Assembly: GCA_944325635.1 (NCBI GenBank)
Contig: CALVBD010000001.1
Span: forward strand, 248,001 to 312,000
Direction of reading: 5' to 3'
DNA length: 64,000 nucleotides
DNA from: Candidatus Gastranaerophilales bacterium
GTDB taxonomy: Bacteria > Cyanobacteriota > Vampirovibrionia > Gastranaerophilales > Gastranaerophilaceae
Both the position numbers and the translations under genes were made by a program. The notes beneath the pieces were generated by a model. That model saw only the letters and a list, made by a program, of their open reading frames with translations. It made no database searches and had not been told where the DNA came from. This document shows, piece by piece, positions 8,506 through 17,128 of the stretch. The stretch's first letter is position 1. Every line of letters starts with the position of its first letter.

Positions 8506-10075
8506 TTATTACCTGTCTTTCTTCATTTACAACATCAGTGAGAAGGAAGGTAAATTCACTTCCTTTATTTAATTTGCTTTCAAGCCATATTTTGCCTCCG
8601 TGGGCTTCTACAATCTGTCTTGAAAGATACAGTCCCAAACCCGTTCCGGTAGAACGCTTCTTGGTTGTTCCCTGCGAAAATCTGTTAAAGAGGTTCGGAA
8701 TATCTTCTTTTGGAATTCCGTTACCGTTGTCGGTCACAGAGAAGATAAAATCACCTGATTGAACTTTCGCTAATATCACAATTTCACCGTTTTTATTGGT
8801 ATAATTGACAGCGTTTCCGCAAAGATTTATAATAACCCGCTTAATCTCAGCCTTATCAGCAATAATTTCGGTTTTATCAGTAATATCGCCGAGTTCCAGT
8901 TTAAAATCAATATTTTTCTTTTCCGCAAGAGGTTTCAGTTCCTGATAACACTGCTCAATTAAATCTTTTACAGAAAAAACAGTTTTACAGAGTTCCAGTT
9001 TGCCGCTCTCAAATCTGTACACCTCTAATAAAGCATTAACAAGCCCGAGTAAATCTTCGTTACTCTTCAACATGGTCGATAAAAGAACAGCCTGTTTTTC
9101 CTCAACAGATCCCAAAGAACCGTCAAGGAAGAATTTCAGAGTCTGAATAGCCGCAAGCAGCGGAGTACGCAGGTCATGCGTCAAGGTTGCAATAAAATCA
9201 TCGCGCAGCCTTTCTGTTTCTTTGTGCTTGCTTACATCGCGGATGACCCCGACAAACTTATCTTCATCATTAATTGAGGCAAAATTAATTTCTACAGGAA
9301 TTTTCCCTTCACCGAGAGAATTTCTTATATAACAATCCTTCAAGAGAACTTCGCCGCTTTCGTGCGACAAGCCCATAATAACGCCGTTTGAATTTTCTCT
9401 GAAATTATCGGAAAATTTACCCATAAAGGCAATTTCCTGAAATTTTTTCCTGCAAAGAGCAGCTTCGCTCAATCCTGTCATATTTTCACATGCAGGATTT
9501 GCCTGCTCAATATTCCCTTTTGCATCAATGATAATAATGCCGTCAGCGCAGTAGTTGATAATTCCTGATAATTTGCTGTTTGCTATTGTTAAATCTTTTG
9601 TTCTTTCTGCAACAAGCTCTTCTAAATGATTAGAATATATTTCAAGCTGCTTTTTAGCTTTTTCAAGTTCTTGAATCTTATCACGCAAATCGCTCAGGAT
9701 ATGGCTTCTTTCAATGCCGTTTCTTATATTAAAGAGCAAGTCATCGTTATCCCACGGCTTTTCTATATATTTATAAAGCCCGATTTCGTTTATTGCTCTT
9801 ATGGCATTTTCTTTATCCGCATAGCCCGTAAGTAAAATCATACTGACTTCCGGATAGAGTCTTTTTGCCTCTGTAAGGAATTCTAGCCCATTCATCTCAG
9901 GCATAATAAAATCAGAAATTATTATATCCGGCATATTTGATTTTAAAAATTCAACAGCTTCAACGGGATTGTTAAAGCAATTCACGTCAGAGTATCCCTC
10001 GACCTTCAATAAAGTCTTGAAGGAGGAAGTTACCATTTTTTCATCATCAACGATTACAATTTTCCCTTTTATCAT
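8498..10075 (-). CDS. hybrid sensor kinase (receiver-PAS-HisKA-HATPase)
   Basis: The soluble kinase has its receiver domain first: about residues 1-120, phospho-site in DIIISDFIMPEMNG. A coiled coil, a PAS domain (IINYCADGIIIIDAKGNIEQ) and a PAC-like region follow. Next come a HisKA box (FIATLTHDLRTPLLAA) and a HATPase_c domain with N, G1 and G2 boxes (NLCGNAVNYT, VTDNGNGIP, TGTGLGLYLSRQ). There is no membrane segment. ATG 10075 puts the receiver strand at the N-terminus. The open frame runs upstream to 10141, but the added residues do not look like a domain. The N-terminal receiver suggests that it takes input from another kinase. Confidence 0.92.
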   Translation of the reverse strand: MIKGKIVIVDDEKMVTSSFKTLLKVEGYSDVNCFNNPVEAVEFLKSNMPDIIISDFIMPEMNGLEFLTEAKRLYPEVSMILLTGYADKENAIRAINEIGLYKYIEKPWDNDDLLFNIRNGIERSHILSDLRDKIQELEKAKKQLEIYSNHLEELVAERTKDLTIANSKLSGIINYCADGIIIIDAKGNIEQANPACENMTGLSEAALCRKKFQEIAFMGKFSDNFRENSNGVIMGLSHESGEVLLKDCYIRNSLGEGKIPVEINFASINDEDKFVGVIRDVSKHKETERLRDDFIATLTHDLRTPLLAAIQTLKFFLDGSLGSVEEKQAVLLSTMLKSNEDLLGLVNALLEVYRFESGKLELCKTVFSVKDLIEQCYQELKPLAEKKNIDFKLELGDITDKTEIIADKAEIKRVIINLCGNAVNYTNKNGEIVILAKVQSGDFIFSVTDNGNGIPKEDIPNLFNRFSQGTTKKRSTGTGLGLYLSRQIVEAHGGKIWLESKLNKGSEFTFLLTDVVNEERQVING

Positions 10076-10141
10076 AACAACATAATCATACGTTATTTTA
10101 AGGGTTGAGACAAATTCTTTACAAAGTTGCAATAATAACAA

Positions 10142-10679
10142 CTTATCCCTCTTACTATGAGAAGTTATGGGGAATAAGTGAATAGTGAATAGTGAGTGGT
10201 GAATAGTTCAACAAAAATAATTAGTTTCCTCAGGCTTCACTCCTCACCCATCACTTTCAAAACGGCTTGATTGCTTCGGTTAATACCTCTAAATGACGTA
10301 ACAGACTCTTGCCGGGAGCAGGCTAAGAACAAGTCTTGCTACCCCATATGCCTTGTGCTGAGGATTTTTTTCACTCTCCCTGCGGGTGAGGTAATAAGAG
10401 TGAAAGGTGAAAAGTGAACGGTGAGTAGTTCAATAAAAAAATGGCCCTTAACTCATCACTTTTCACTCTTCACTTATCTAAAAGGCTGAATTTATCAGTT
10501 GTGCATACCAGCCCAACTAAGGCACTATGAAAAATGTTACGTCATTCTGAAGGCGCAGCCCGAAAGAATCCAGCTTTTGGAAAGGTGAAACGTGAAGTGC
10601 AAAGCGTAACTACTCACCCATCACTCTTCACCCTTCACTATAAAAAAGGCTGGATTGCTTCGCTGCCGCTCGCAATGAC
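10142..10679. repeat. cluster of dispersed intergenic repeats
   Basis: About 540 bp without a gene. It holds three related units at roughly 10170-10290, 10395-10500 and 10540-10680. Each has a G-strand tract of near-heptad repeats (GTGAATA, GTGAGTG, GTGAAAG) and an opposed complementary tract (CTCACCCATCACTCTTCACC). Each then has an end resembling GGCTGGATTGCTTCGC...CGCAATGAC. The arms could form long hairpins. The last unit runs into the ferritin stop codon at 10680. A 39-nt piece (in 10621-10680) recurs, inverted, at about 53536-53574. Open frames across this region are repeat artefacts. Confidence 0.85.
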
Positions 10680-11192
10680 TTACCCTGCATACTTATGCTG
10701 TTTATATTCGCGGCTGCCAAGGTCTTTATCCATATGGTAAAGAACAGATTTTTCCGAGCCGAACATTTTCATTTTCTTTATAATTTCATAAACGCTTGCT
10801 TCTTCTTCAACCTGTTCCGCGATATACCAGTCAATAAAGTTTCTTGTCGCAAGATCGCACTCGTCATCAGTCATTTCAGCAACACAGTCAATGCTTTCAG
10901 TAACTGATTTTTCGTGATTGTAAATTTTTTCAAAAACCTGAAGAGGTTCATGAAAATCATATTCAGGAGCTTCAATTTGTTTAAGCTCTACATTTCCGTT
11001 TCTTGCAATCAGATAGTCAAAAAGAATCATTCCATGATCTACTTCTTCGCGAGCCTGAACTTTTGTCCAATTAGAAAATCCTTTAAGACCAATTTCGTCA
11101 AAATAAGCAGACATAGCAAGATATAAATAAGCGGAATAGAATTCCTTATTAATTTGCGCATTTAAAATTTCCTCGATTTTTTTATTAATCAC
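10680..11192 (-). CDS. ftnA: non-haem ferritin
   Basis: A 170-residue four-helix ferritin that oxidises and stores iron. Ferroxidase-site residues are visible in EFYSAYLYLAMSAYFD, in the REEVDHG pair and in AEQVEEEASV. I chose the GTG start at 11192 because GGGAGGG lies just upstream and it gives normal ferritin length; the longer open frame adds an unrelated N-terminus. The start overlaps the desulfoferrodoxin stop by 8 nt (GTGATTAA), so the two are coupled. This is an oxidative-stress and iron pair typical of anaerobes. The stop codon touches the end of an intergenic repeat. Confidence 0.93.
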   Translation of the reverse strand: MINKKIEEILNAQINKEFYSAYLYLAMSAYFDEIGLKGFSNWTKVQAREEVDHGMILFDYLIARNGNVELKQIEAPEYDFHEPLQVFEKIYNHEKSVTESIDCVAEMTDDECDLATRNFIDWYIAEQVEEEASVYEIIKKMKMFGSEKSVLYHMDKDLGSREYKQHKYAG

Positions 11193-11580
11193 TTTTACCC
11201 TCCCACAGTCCGTGTATGTTACAAAATTCAAGAGCAGTTTCTCTGCCATATTCTTCTGTTAAGAACATTTTAGGCTCTTCGCCAGGATGTAAGTATTGAA
11301 GTTTCATTCTGTTTCTGTCCTCTGAAATAGATTCAATAAACATAATATAGTGTTCGTCAATCATTGGATGAGGCGTTGACCCTACAAGAATTTCAACCCC
11401 GTTTTCTGTTTTTGAATACACTGGAATATGTTTTTCTTGAGCGCCTTCTTCAGAGGTATTAGGATTTAAATGTTCCATAGGCTGCCCGCAGCATACCAGT
11501 TCTCCTTCACCTGACAGAATGACCTGAACAAGATTTCCGCAAATATTACAACGATACATTTCTAATCTTTCAGTCATCAT
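11185..11580 (-). CDS. dfx: desulfoferrodoxin (superoxide reductase)
   Basis: A 131-residue two-domain superoxide reductase, which reduces superoxide to peroxide without making oxygen. The N-terminal Fe(Cys)4 domain is YRCNICGN with LVCCGQPM. The catalytic domain carries the His/Cys iron ligands in EKHIPVY, STPHPMIDEHYI and CNIHGLWEG. Two adjacent ATGs follow AAGGAG; the second (11577) has the better spacing. It is first in a two-gene operon with ferritin. Confidence 0.95.
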   Translation of the reverse strand: MMTERLEMYRCNICGNLVQVILSGEGELVCCGQPMEHLNPNTSEEGAQEKHIPVYSKTENGVEILVGSTPHPMIDEHYIMFIESISEDRNRMKLQYLHPGEEPKMFLTEEYGRETALEFCNIHGLWEGKSD

Positions 11581-11708
11581 TTTCTCCTTTTCAGGAAAAG
11601 AATATAATTAATTTAGAAATTTTTCATTGCGCAGGCAGGCTAAATATTCTGATTAATAAAACTTCACAGAGAAGCAAAAAATATTTTGTTTAACCTTAAA
11701 ATATTATT

Positions 11709-12443
11709 ATGAAAGTTCAACGCGTTTCTTTTGGTACGAATTCAAATTATGAACCTCAGCATTCTGCGGTTCAAAAACGCAATGAATTTCTGTACTATCC
11801 TAAACAAAAAGAGGAGAAAAAATTAAAATCAGTTATCATCAAATTTCTGGGCTCTCTTGCTGCCATTGCGGTTGGAGTAACTCTTTACAATCTTAAACGA
11901 AACAAAAAACCTTTGAGCATCGTAGATATTAAAGGTGATTCAATGGGTTTGAACGGAATTAATTATAAAAGAACAGCAAAAGAATTAAAGAAAAAAATTC
12001 TTTACCCGATAAAAACCGGGCTCACACATAAGAAAAAAGATTTTAACTCAGGGCTTATATTATCAGATACAAAAGATAAACCCTTAAAAGAAGTTCTTGC
12101 CGCGTTTTGTGAACACGCATACCAGCTTGATATTCGAACTAAAGAAATTCCTGAACAACTCTCCAAGGCTGAACGTAGAAAATGGGTGTTTAATACAATT
12201 GAAGAAGCACAAGAGCACTACAAAAAGACAAACCAGTACACAATAATCAATATCGGGAACCTTGATAACCTGATTGATTTAAAAATAGTAAAATCAAAAA
12301 ACAGCGCAATTGAAGATAAGTTGATTGAAATAAACAAAAATGTTTATTCAGGCATAGTCTGGGCAGCCTGGACAAACAATACAAAATCAATTCCAATGTA
12401 TTATAATAATCTGCCTGTATTAGTAACAAAGCTTGTGGACTAA
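11709..12443 (+). CDS. unknown protein with N-terminal VSFG tag and one TM helix
   Basis: A 244-residue protein that I do not recognise. It starts MKVQRVSFGTNSNYEP, one of several unknown proteins in this window with a short Lys-containing start followed by a Phe-Gly or Phe-Lys motif. A basic stretch precedes a single hydrophobic segment (about 45-62, FLGSLAAIAVGVTLYNL). The remainder is basic and mixed alpha/beta. No clear ribosome site is visible before the ATG. It lies just upstream of the SRP RNA and shares no obvious function with it. Confidence 0.6.
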   Translation: MKVQRVSFGTNSNYEPQHSAVQKRNEFLYYPKQKEEKKLKSVIIKFLGSLAAIAVGVTLYNLKRNKKPLSIVDIKGDSMGLNGINYKRTAKELKKKILYPIKTGLTHKKKDFNSGLILSDTKDKPLKEVLAAFCEHAYQLDIRTKEIPEQLSKAERRKWVFNTIEEAQEHYKKTNQYTIINIGNLDNLIDLKIVKSKNSAIEDKLIEINKNVYSGIVWAAWTNNTKSIPMYYNNLPVLVTKLVD

Positions 12444-12458
12444 AAAAAAGGTTTATGG

Positions 12459-12464
12459 TAAAAT
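12459..12464 (+). promoter_or_regulatory. probable SRP RNA promoter (-10)
   Basis: TAAAAT with the extended-type TGG before it lies about 7 nt ahead of the inferred 5' end of the SRP RNA. No good -35 box at 17 nt is visible. This is inference from position. Confidence 0.45.
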
Positions 12465-12470
12465 AATAAC

Positions 12471-12730
12471 AGCCGTGCTCCACGGGGAATTGCAATCCCT
12501 CGACCCGAAGTGTATGCGGGGTGCAGAGTCTGTTGTGAGGGTTTTGCAGATAATATTGAAAATTGAATTGTTGTTGACGTTTAAGGGCAAGATGGCGTAA
12601 GCTGTCGAACCGTGTCAGGGTGGAAACACAGCAGCACTAAGACAATCCTTGCGGGTGTTTTGTTTTTAAAAATAGACAATTTAATCGTAGATGTTATTTG
12701 TTAAATTCGATAGACAGAAGGCACGGCTTT
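12471..12730 (+). ncRNA. ffs: SRP RNA, large type with Alu domain
   Basis: This is the RNA scaffold of the signal recognition particle. The S-domain shows the near-invariant pattern GTCAGG, GGAAAC loop, then AGCAGCACTAAG (about 12614-12640). The 5' end (GCCGTGCTCCACGGGG, with TGCAATCCCTC) matches the Alu domain of the Bacillus scRNA. GTTGACGTTT (about 12572) and CGATAGACAGAAGGCACGGC near the 3' end match the same RNA. The first bases (AGCCGTGC) pair with the last (GCACGGCT). A T-rich tail after 12728 acts as terminator and runs into the stop codon of the convergent glycosyltransferase gene. Length about 260 nt. Confidence 0.92.
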
Positions 12731-13684
12731 TTATTTTAATTCGGTTTCTTTTATGTATCTTGGACGTGCTTTTACTTCTCTATAAACCTGTCCGACATAT
12801 TCCCCAATTATACCGACACAGAAAAGCTGAATGCCTCCGAATACGCATAACAATATAATCGTAGTTGTCATACCGTTCGGTGAATTATTGTAAAATATTT
12901 TTTCAATAACTGATTCAACACCAACCACAAATCCGAACAAAGCCATTAAAAAACCCAAAGCCGTTATAATTCTTAATGGAACAATACTGAATGATGTGAT
13001 TCCGCTTAGCGATAATTCTATCAATTTAACAAGACTAAACTTTGACTTTCCTGCAAATCTCTGTTTCACATCAAAATGAACATAAGCTGTTTTTAATCCT
13101 AATTCGTGAAAAAATCCCCTCAAAAATAAAGAATTTTCGTGGTATTGTGACATGAGTTCCAGTGCCCGACGGCTTATTAACCTGTAATCCGAGTGGTTAA
13201 CAGGAATTTTCACACCCAATAAATTCATTAATTTATAGAACATTAATGCCGTAGTTTTCTTAAAAAGGCTATCGGTTTTTCTGTCATTTCTGATGCCAGA
13301 TACAATATCAAAGCCCTTCATATATTCATCAATAAATTTCTCAATAGCCCATTCATCCTGCTGAAGATCAGCATCAATTGAGACAACGCAATCGCAGCCA
13401 ATTTCACGGACTGCTTCTAATCCCGCAATAAGCGCCTTTTGATTTCCGTAATTTCTTATAAACTTTTGAGCTTTTACAAGCTTATTCTCCGCATGGAGTT
13501 TTTTAATTATCTCCCAGGTACTATCTACAGAGCCGTCATCTACAAGATAAAGATAACTGTTCGGATTAATTTTATTCTTTTCAATAAGAGAATTTAAAAC
13601 AGTAAATAGTGCATTTACGGTTCTTTCAATACATAACTCTTCATTGAAACAGGGAATAATAACTGCTAAGGTCGGCCTATTCAT
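12731..13684 (-). CDS. GT2 polyprenyl-phosphate glycosyltransferase (GtrB/DPM1-like)
   Basis: A 317-residue membrane glycosyltransferase that likely moves a sugar from a nucleotide donor to undecaprenyl phosphate at the inner membrane. It has the GT-A start AVIIPCFNEELCIERTVNAL, then LVDDGSVDSTW and the metal-binding SIDADLQQDEW. SDYRLISRRALELM and RGFFHELGLK follow. Two C-terminal helices (about 233-255 and 268-292) give the GtrB layout. GAGGA precedes the ATG. A divergent ydjC-like deacetylase lies next to it, suggesting a glycan-modification neighbourhood. The sugar is unknown. Confidence 0.9.
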   Translation of the reverse strand: MNRPTLAVIIPCFNEELCIERTVNALFTVLNSLIEKNKINPNSYLYLVDDGSVDSTWEIIKKLHAENKLVKAQKFIRNYGNQKALIAGLEAVREIGCDCVVSIDADLQQDEWAIEKFIDEYMKGFDIVSGIRNDRKTDSLFKKTTALMFYKLMNLLGVKIPVNHSDYRLISRRALELMSQYHENSLFLRGFFHELGLKTAYVHFDVKQRFAGKSKFSLVKLIELSLSGITSFSIVPLRIITALGFLMALFGFVVGVESVIEKIFYNNSPNGMTTTIILLCVFGGIQLFCVGIIGEYVGQVYREVKARPRYIKETELK

Positions 13685-13768
13685 AAAATCCTCATATCTT
13701 TAACAACTTGCCTCAACGGACACATTTATAATATAATAATTTTCAGTGGAGTGCAATAGAACATTAAG

Positions 13769-14614
13769 ATGAGTAATAAAAAATTTGTTTTAAATGCCGA
13801 TGATTTCGGAATGAGTCAGGATTTTAACAGGGCAGTCCTTGAAGGATATAACTTTGGTTTTTTGCGAAATGCAAGTATTTGCGCAAATGGTTCCGCATTT
13901 GACAGCGCAATAAACGAAATACTGCCTGAGTGCCAGGACTTGGGACTTGGAGTACATCTTAATATAATAGAGGGAAAATCTCTTACTCACGCTGAATCCC
14001 TGACCGATAACAGCGGCAATTTCAATAAAGGGTACCTCTGGTTTATGATGAATTGCAGACGAAAAGAAGTTATAAATACTATTGAAAAAGAGTTTCGCGC
14101 ACAGATAGAGAAAATACAGAAAGTAGCAAGGGTTTCTCATATAGATTCACATGTGCATGTTCATGCAATTCCGGAAATTTTCAGACTTACGGCAAGACTT
14201 GCTAAAGAATATAATATTCCATACATAAGAACCCAAAGCGAAGAATTTTATACGGTTCCTGACTCTAAGAAGAACTATACTCCGGCTTTTATGATAAATA
14301 TAATAAAAATATTGCTGCTCAACACCTTTACGAAAAAAAACAGAAAAACAGCACAAGAATTCGGTCTTAAAACAAATGATTATTTGATAGGAGTCGGCTA
14401 TACCGGAATGATGGACAGCAAAACTCTTGAATACGGTTTGAAGGCAATAGAGACAGATAATTCTATTATCGCTGAGTGTCTGATTCATCCGTGCAAATAT
14501 ACATCATCAAAAAAAGACAGCCATTCTACAGAGTTTGAAATTACTATGGATAAAATGCTAAAAGATACAATTTACCGCATGGGATACGAAATAATTAGTC
14601 TTAAAAATCTATGA
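13769..14614 (+). CDS. YdjC/ChbG-family carbohydrate deacetylase
   Basis: A 281-residue enzyme of the YdjC family, metal-dependent deacetylases of N-acetylated sugars. It has LNADDFGMSQDFNRAVLEG, where the aspartates bind metal, then GVHLNIIEGKSL and the histidine cluster HIDSHVHVHAIPEI. ECLIHPCKY lies near the C-terminus. Some members act on lipid-linked glycans, such as hopanoid or glycolipid intermediates. The neighbouring GtrB-like transferase fits that idea, but the substrate is not shown. Its stop overlaps the next start (ATGA), so it is coupled to the PLD-like gene. Confidence 0.88.
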   Translation: MSNKKFVLNADDFGMSQDFNRAVLEGYNFGFLRNASICANGSAFDSAINEILPECQDLGLGVHLNIIEGKSLTHAESLTDNSGNFNKGYLWFMMNCRRKEVINTIEKEFRAQIEKIQKVARVSHIDSHVHVHAIPEIFRLTARLAKEYNIPYIRTQSEEFYTVPDSKKNYTPAFMINIIKILLLNTFTKKNRKTAQEFGLKTNDYLIGVGYTGMMDSKTLEYGLKAIETDNSIIAECLIHPCKYTSSKKDSHSTEFEITMDKMLKDTIYRMGYEIISLKNL

Positions 14615-16407
14615 AAGAGAAACTTAGTGCAGTATTCATAATAATTTTATTTTGTTCTTTTACGGCATTCAACATCCTGAGCACAAACAGAAAAACCGTT
14701 TTAAATGTCATAACTCCAGTAATGTTAGAGATTGATTTAAATAACAATCACACTGTTGATGACGGAGAAACAGTCTGCCTGCCCAGGACAAAAAGTTATA
14801 CCTCAAATCTTGTTGAATATAAAGACGAAATAAAAGGGCTTCCATTTCAAAAAGGTTTGGCTGTAGGATACCTTGCTGATGAATTTACACATAAGTTGCT
14901 TGACGGGAAAGAAGTCAAAATAAAAGAGACTGGGAATTTTCTACCACAATGTAAAATCGCCGAAATATATTTAGATAACAGAAAATATTCGGATATATTA
15001 AAAGAGTCCGGATTTGGCATAGCAAACGGAAAGCCTGCTAATGAATTAAAATTTAAAGAAATTCTAGCGAAAGCCGAAAATTTAAAACTTGTAATCTATA
15101 ACCACAAAAGCGGTAAATATCACAAACCTGAATGTAAATACGGTAGAATTGCACACGATGCAGTTGTACTTTCTGTTAGAGATTTACCTGAAAGTTCAAG
15201 CCCGTGTAAGTTCTGTCACATAACTAAAACTAAATCTGGAAAGAAACATAAGACCGAAAAATTTTCTGTGCCGCCGCCAAATATTATTACAAACGGCAGC
15301 ATAAAAATTATCCTGACTGATTTCACTAAAATATTAAAGCCCGATAAAAATTGTAATCATACGGCTTGTCGTGAATTTGTATCACTGATTGATAATTCAA
15401 ATGCCTCAATTGACATTGCGCTTTACGGCTGGACAGATATTCCGAAAGTAAGAACTTCACTTGAAAATGCAATGAAGCGTGGTGTAAATATTCGTGTAAT
15501 TTACGACACTAAAACAACGTCAGGAAATTATTACCCTGACACAGAAATATTTGTGAAAAGATTTGCGCAGAGGCGATCTGACAAAATTGAAGGTAACAAC
15601 ACTCTTACAAACAGCCTTATGCACAATAAATTCGCTATTTTTGATAACCAAAAAGTTTTTACGGGTTCTATGAACTTTTCACACACCGGATTTTCAGGAT
15701 TTAATCAGAACAGCATAATTATTGTGAATTCAAAAGCTGCAGCAGAAATTTACACAAAAGAGTTCAATCAAATGTTTGGCGGGAAATTTCATACATTGAA
15801 AGAAAAAACGCCAAATGAAATCCTGACATTGATTGACGGAAGCCGGATAATAATCGGATTTTCGCCACAAGATAAAGTTATCAATGAAAAATTAGTTCCG
15901 CTGGTTAATTCTGCAAAGCATAGTATTTATATGCCGGCGTTTTTAATTACGCACAAACCGCTTACTAATGCATTAATAACGGCACATCATCGCGGAGTAG
16001 ACGTAAAAATAATTCTTGATGCAACCAGCACCACAACGCGCCATTCAACAATGTATCTTCTGCGTCAGAGCGGAATTCCGGTAAAGGTAGAAAATTTTGC
16101 CGGAAAAATGCACTCAAAAGTTGTAATTATTGATGATAAATATGTTGTTACAGGTTCAACAAACTTTTCCAACAGCGGCGAGAATAAAAATGATGAGAAT
16201 ATGATTATTATAGAAAATCCGAAAATCGCGAAATTTTATTCAGATTTCTTTAAATATCTCTGGAAAAAAATTCCTGATAAATACCTCAAATTCAATCCGC
16301 CTGCAGAGAGTAAATATTCAATAGGTTCTTGTTCTGACGGAATTGATAACGACTACGACGGAAAAATCGACTCCGCCGACAGCGGATGCAGTCAGCGCGA
16401 GAATTAA
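14611..16407 (+). CDS. exported phospholipase D-family protein, composite
   Basis: A 598-residue protein. An N-terminal hydrophobic anchor (about 5-22) is followed by a region resembling a decayed staphylococcal-nuclease fold (KLLDGKEVKIKE, IYLDNRKYSDILKESGFGIA). A small Cys/His domain (YHKPECKYG, SSPCKFCH) comes next. Two complete PLD domains follow, with HKD motifs at H338 (MHNKFAIFDNQKVFTGSMNF) and H501 (MHSKVVIIDDKYVVTGSTNF). It ends with an Asp-rich, calcium-binding-like tail (CSDGIDNDYDGKIDSADSGC). PLD pairs make one active site that cuts phosphodiesters, either lipid or nucleic acid. The nuclease-like front part favours an extracytoplasmic nuclease, which is inference. Confidence 0.85.
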   Translation: MKEKLSAVFIIILFCSFTAFNILSTNRKTVLNVITPVMLEIDLNNNHTVDDGETVCLPRTKSYTSNLVEYKDEIKGLPFQKGLAVGYLADEFTHKLLDGKEVKIKETGNFLPQCKIAEIYLDNRKYSDILKESGFGIANGKPANELKFKEILAKAENLKLVIYNHKSGKYHKPECKYGRIAHDAVVLSVRDLPESSSPCKFCHITKTKSGKKHKTEKFSVPPPNIITNGSIKIILTDFTKILKPDKNCNHTACREFVSLIDNSNASIDIALYGWTDIPKVRTSLENAMKRGVNIRVIYDTKTTSGNYYPDTEIFVKRFAQRRSDKIEGNNTLTNSLMHNKFAIFDNQKVFTGSMNFSHTGFSGFNQNSIIIVNSKAAAEIYTKEFNQMFGGKFHTLKEKTPNEILTLIDGSRIIIGFSPQDKVINEKLVPLVNSAKHSIYMPAFLITHKPLTNALITAHHRGVDVKIILDATSTTTRHSTMYLLRQSGIPVKVENFAGKMHSKVVIIDDKYVVTGSTNFSNSGENKNDENMIIIENPKIAKFYSDFFKYLWKKIPDKYLKFNPPAESKYSIGSCSDGIDNDYDGKIDSADSGCSQREN

Positions 16408-17081
16408 GGTATCTCCAGACAATGCTCGGCAATATCTGCTTTTTTCATCGCTTGAATACATTTTTCCTCAGGTGTGCCTTTAAACAGTTTTAGCAAGGAA
16501 TCAAACGGTCGTTTATTTACAAAATCAAGAATTTTGTCTTTTTCTTCCAGATTAAGCTTAAGATTTAATTCCCCAATTTTTTCTGCATCAGAAATATTTA
16601 TATTTTCGCCATAAATATATTCAATAGGCTTTTTCCGTCTTGTATAAAGCGTTTGAAATCTGGCACTGTCACCATTTAAATAATGGTTATTTAATGTGTT
16701 TTGTGCCTCCTGAACTCTAACTTTTAATTTATCAATATTCATTGTTTTGGTCGGAATTTTTAATACAACAATTGAATCAAAATTTTTACAGATTAAAGAA
16801 CTGGCAAGGTTTACTTTAACATGGTCATTAATATTGCAAAAAGTACTTGTCCAGCGCTTTGCAAAATTTTTCAAATCAAACATAAATACGCCTTCGAGAT
16901 TGCTTGCAGGACAGGCATCCAGTGATGTCCTGATTTCACAACTTTTCAGCATTGATTCGTAATTTTTAGTGCTGGTAATGTGATATAAATATCTTGGCAG
17001 ATTTGGCTTACTTGATTTGACGCTTCTGGCAGAACTTTTCACAGCTGATTTGCCTAATTGAGATATAACTTTTCCTATCAT
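16404..17081 (-). CDS. unknown protein, possible ADP-ribosyltransferase-like fold
   Basis: A 225-residue protein with AGGGGA before the ATG. After a Ser/Lys-rich start it reads PRYLYHITSTKNYESMLKSC, then EGVFMFDLKNFAKRW. This His-Ile-Thr start and 'element at the end of a loop' pattern recalls DarT/ART-type proteins (YHxT...IL..G). No catalytic glutamate can be assigned with confidence, so ART activity is a guess. It is convergent with the PLD gene (4-nt overlap). An SD-masking hairpin lies just upstream. Confidence 0.5.
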   Translation of the reverse strand: MIGKVISQLGKSAVKSSARSVKSSKPNLPRYLYHITSTKNYESMLKSCEIRTSLDACPASNLEGVFMFDLKNFAKRWTSTFCNINDHVKVNLASSLICKNFDSIVVLKIPTKTMNIDKLKVRVQEAQNTLNNHYLNGDSARFQTLYTRRKKPIEYIYGENINISDAEKIGELNLKLNLEEKDKILDFVNKRPFDSLLKLFKGTPEEKCIQAMKKADIAEHCLEIP

Positions 17082-17087
17082 AAATTT

Positions 17088-17107
17088 CCCCTATATTAAT
17101 ATAAAGG
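17088..17107 (-). promoter_or_regulatory. hairpin over ribosome site of the ART-like gene
   Basis: On the minus strand, CCTTTATATTAATATAGGGG folds on itself (8-9 pairs including two G-T). The AGGGG ribosome site is in the 3' arm, 6 nt before the ATG. It may modulate translation. Confidence 0.35.
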
Positions 17108-17128
17108 AGTATTTTCTCTAAAAATTGC

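Noticed and set aside
10142-10679. CRISPR array
   Set aside because: The repeats are heptads and palindromes without regular spacers, and no cas genes are near.
10534-10740. Open frame of 68 residues between the kinase and ferritin genes
   Set aside because: It is made of dispersed-repeat sequence and ends inside the ferritin gene on the other strand.
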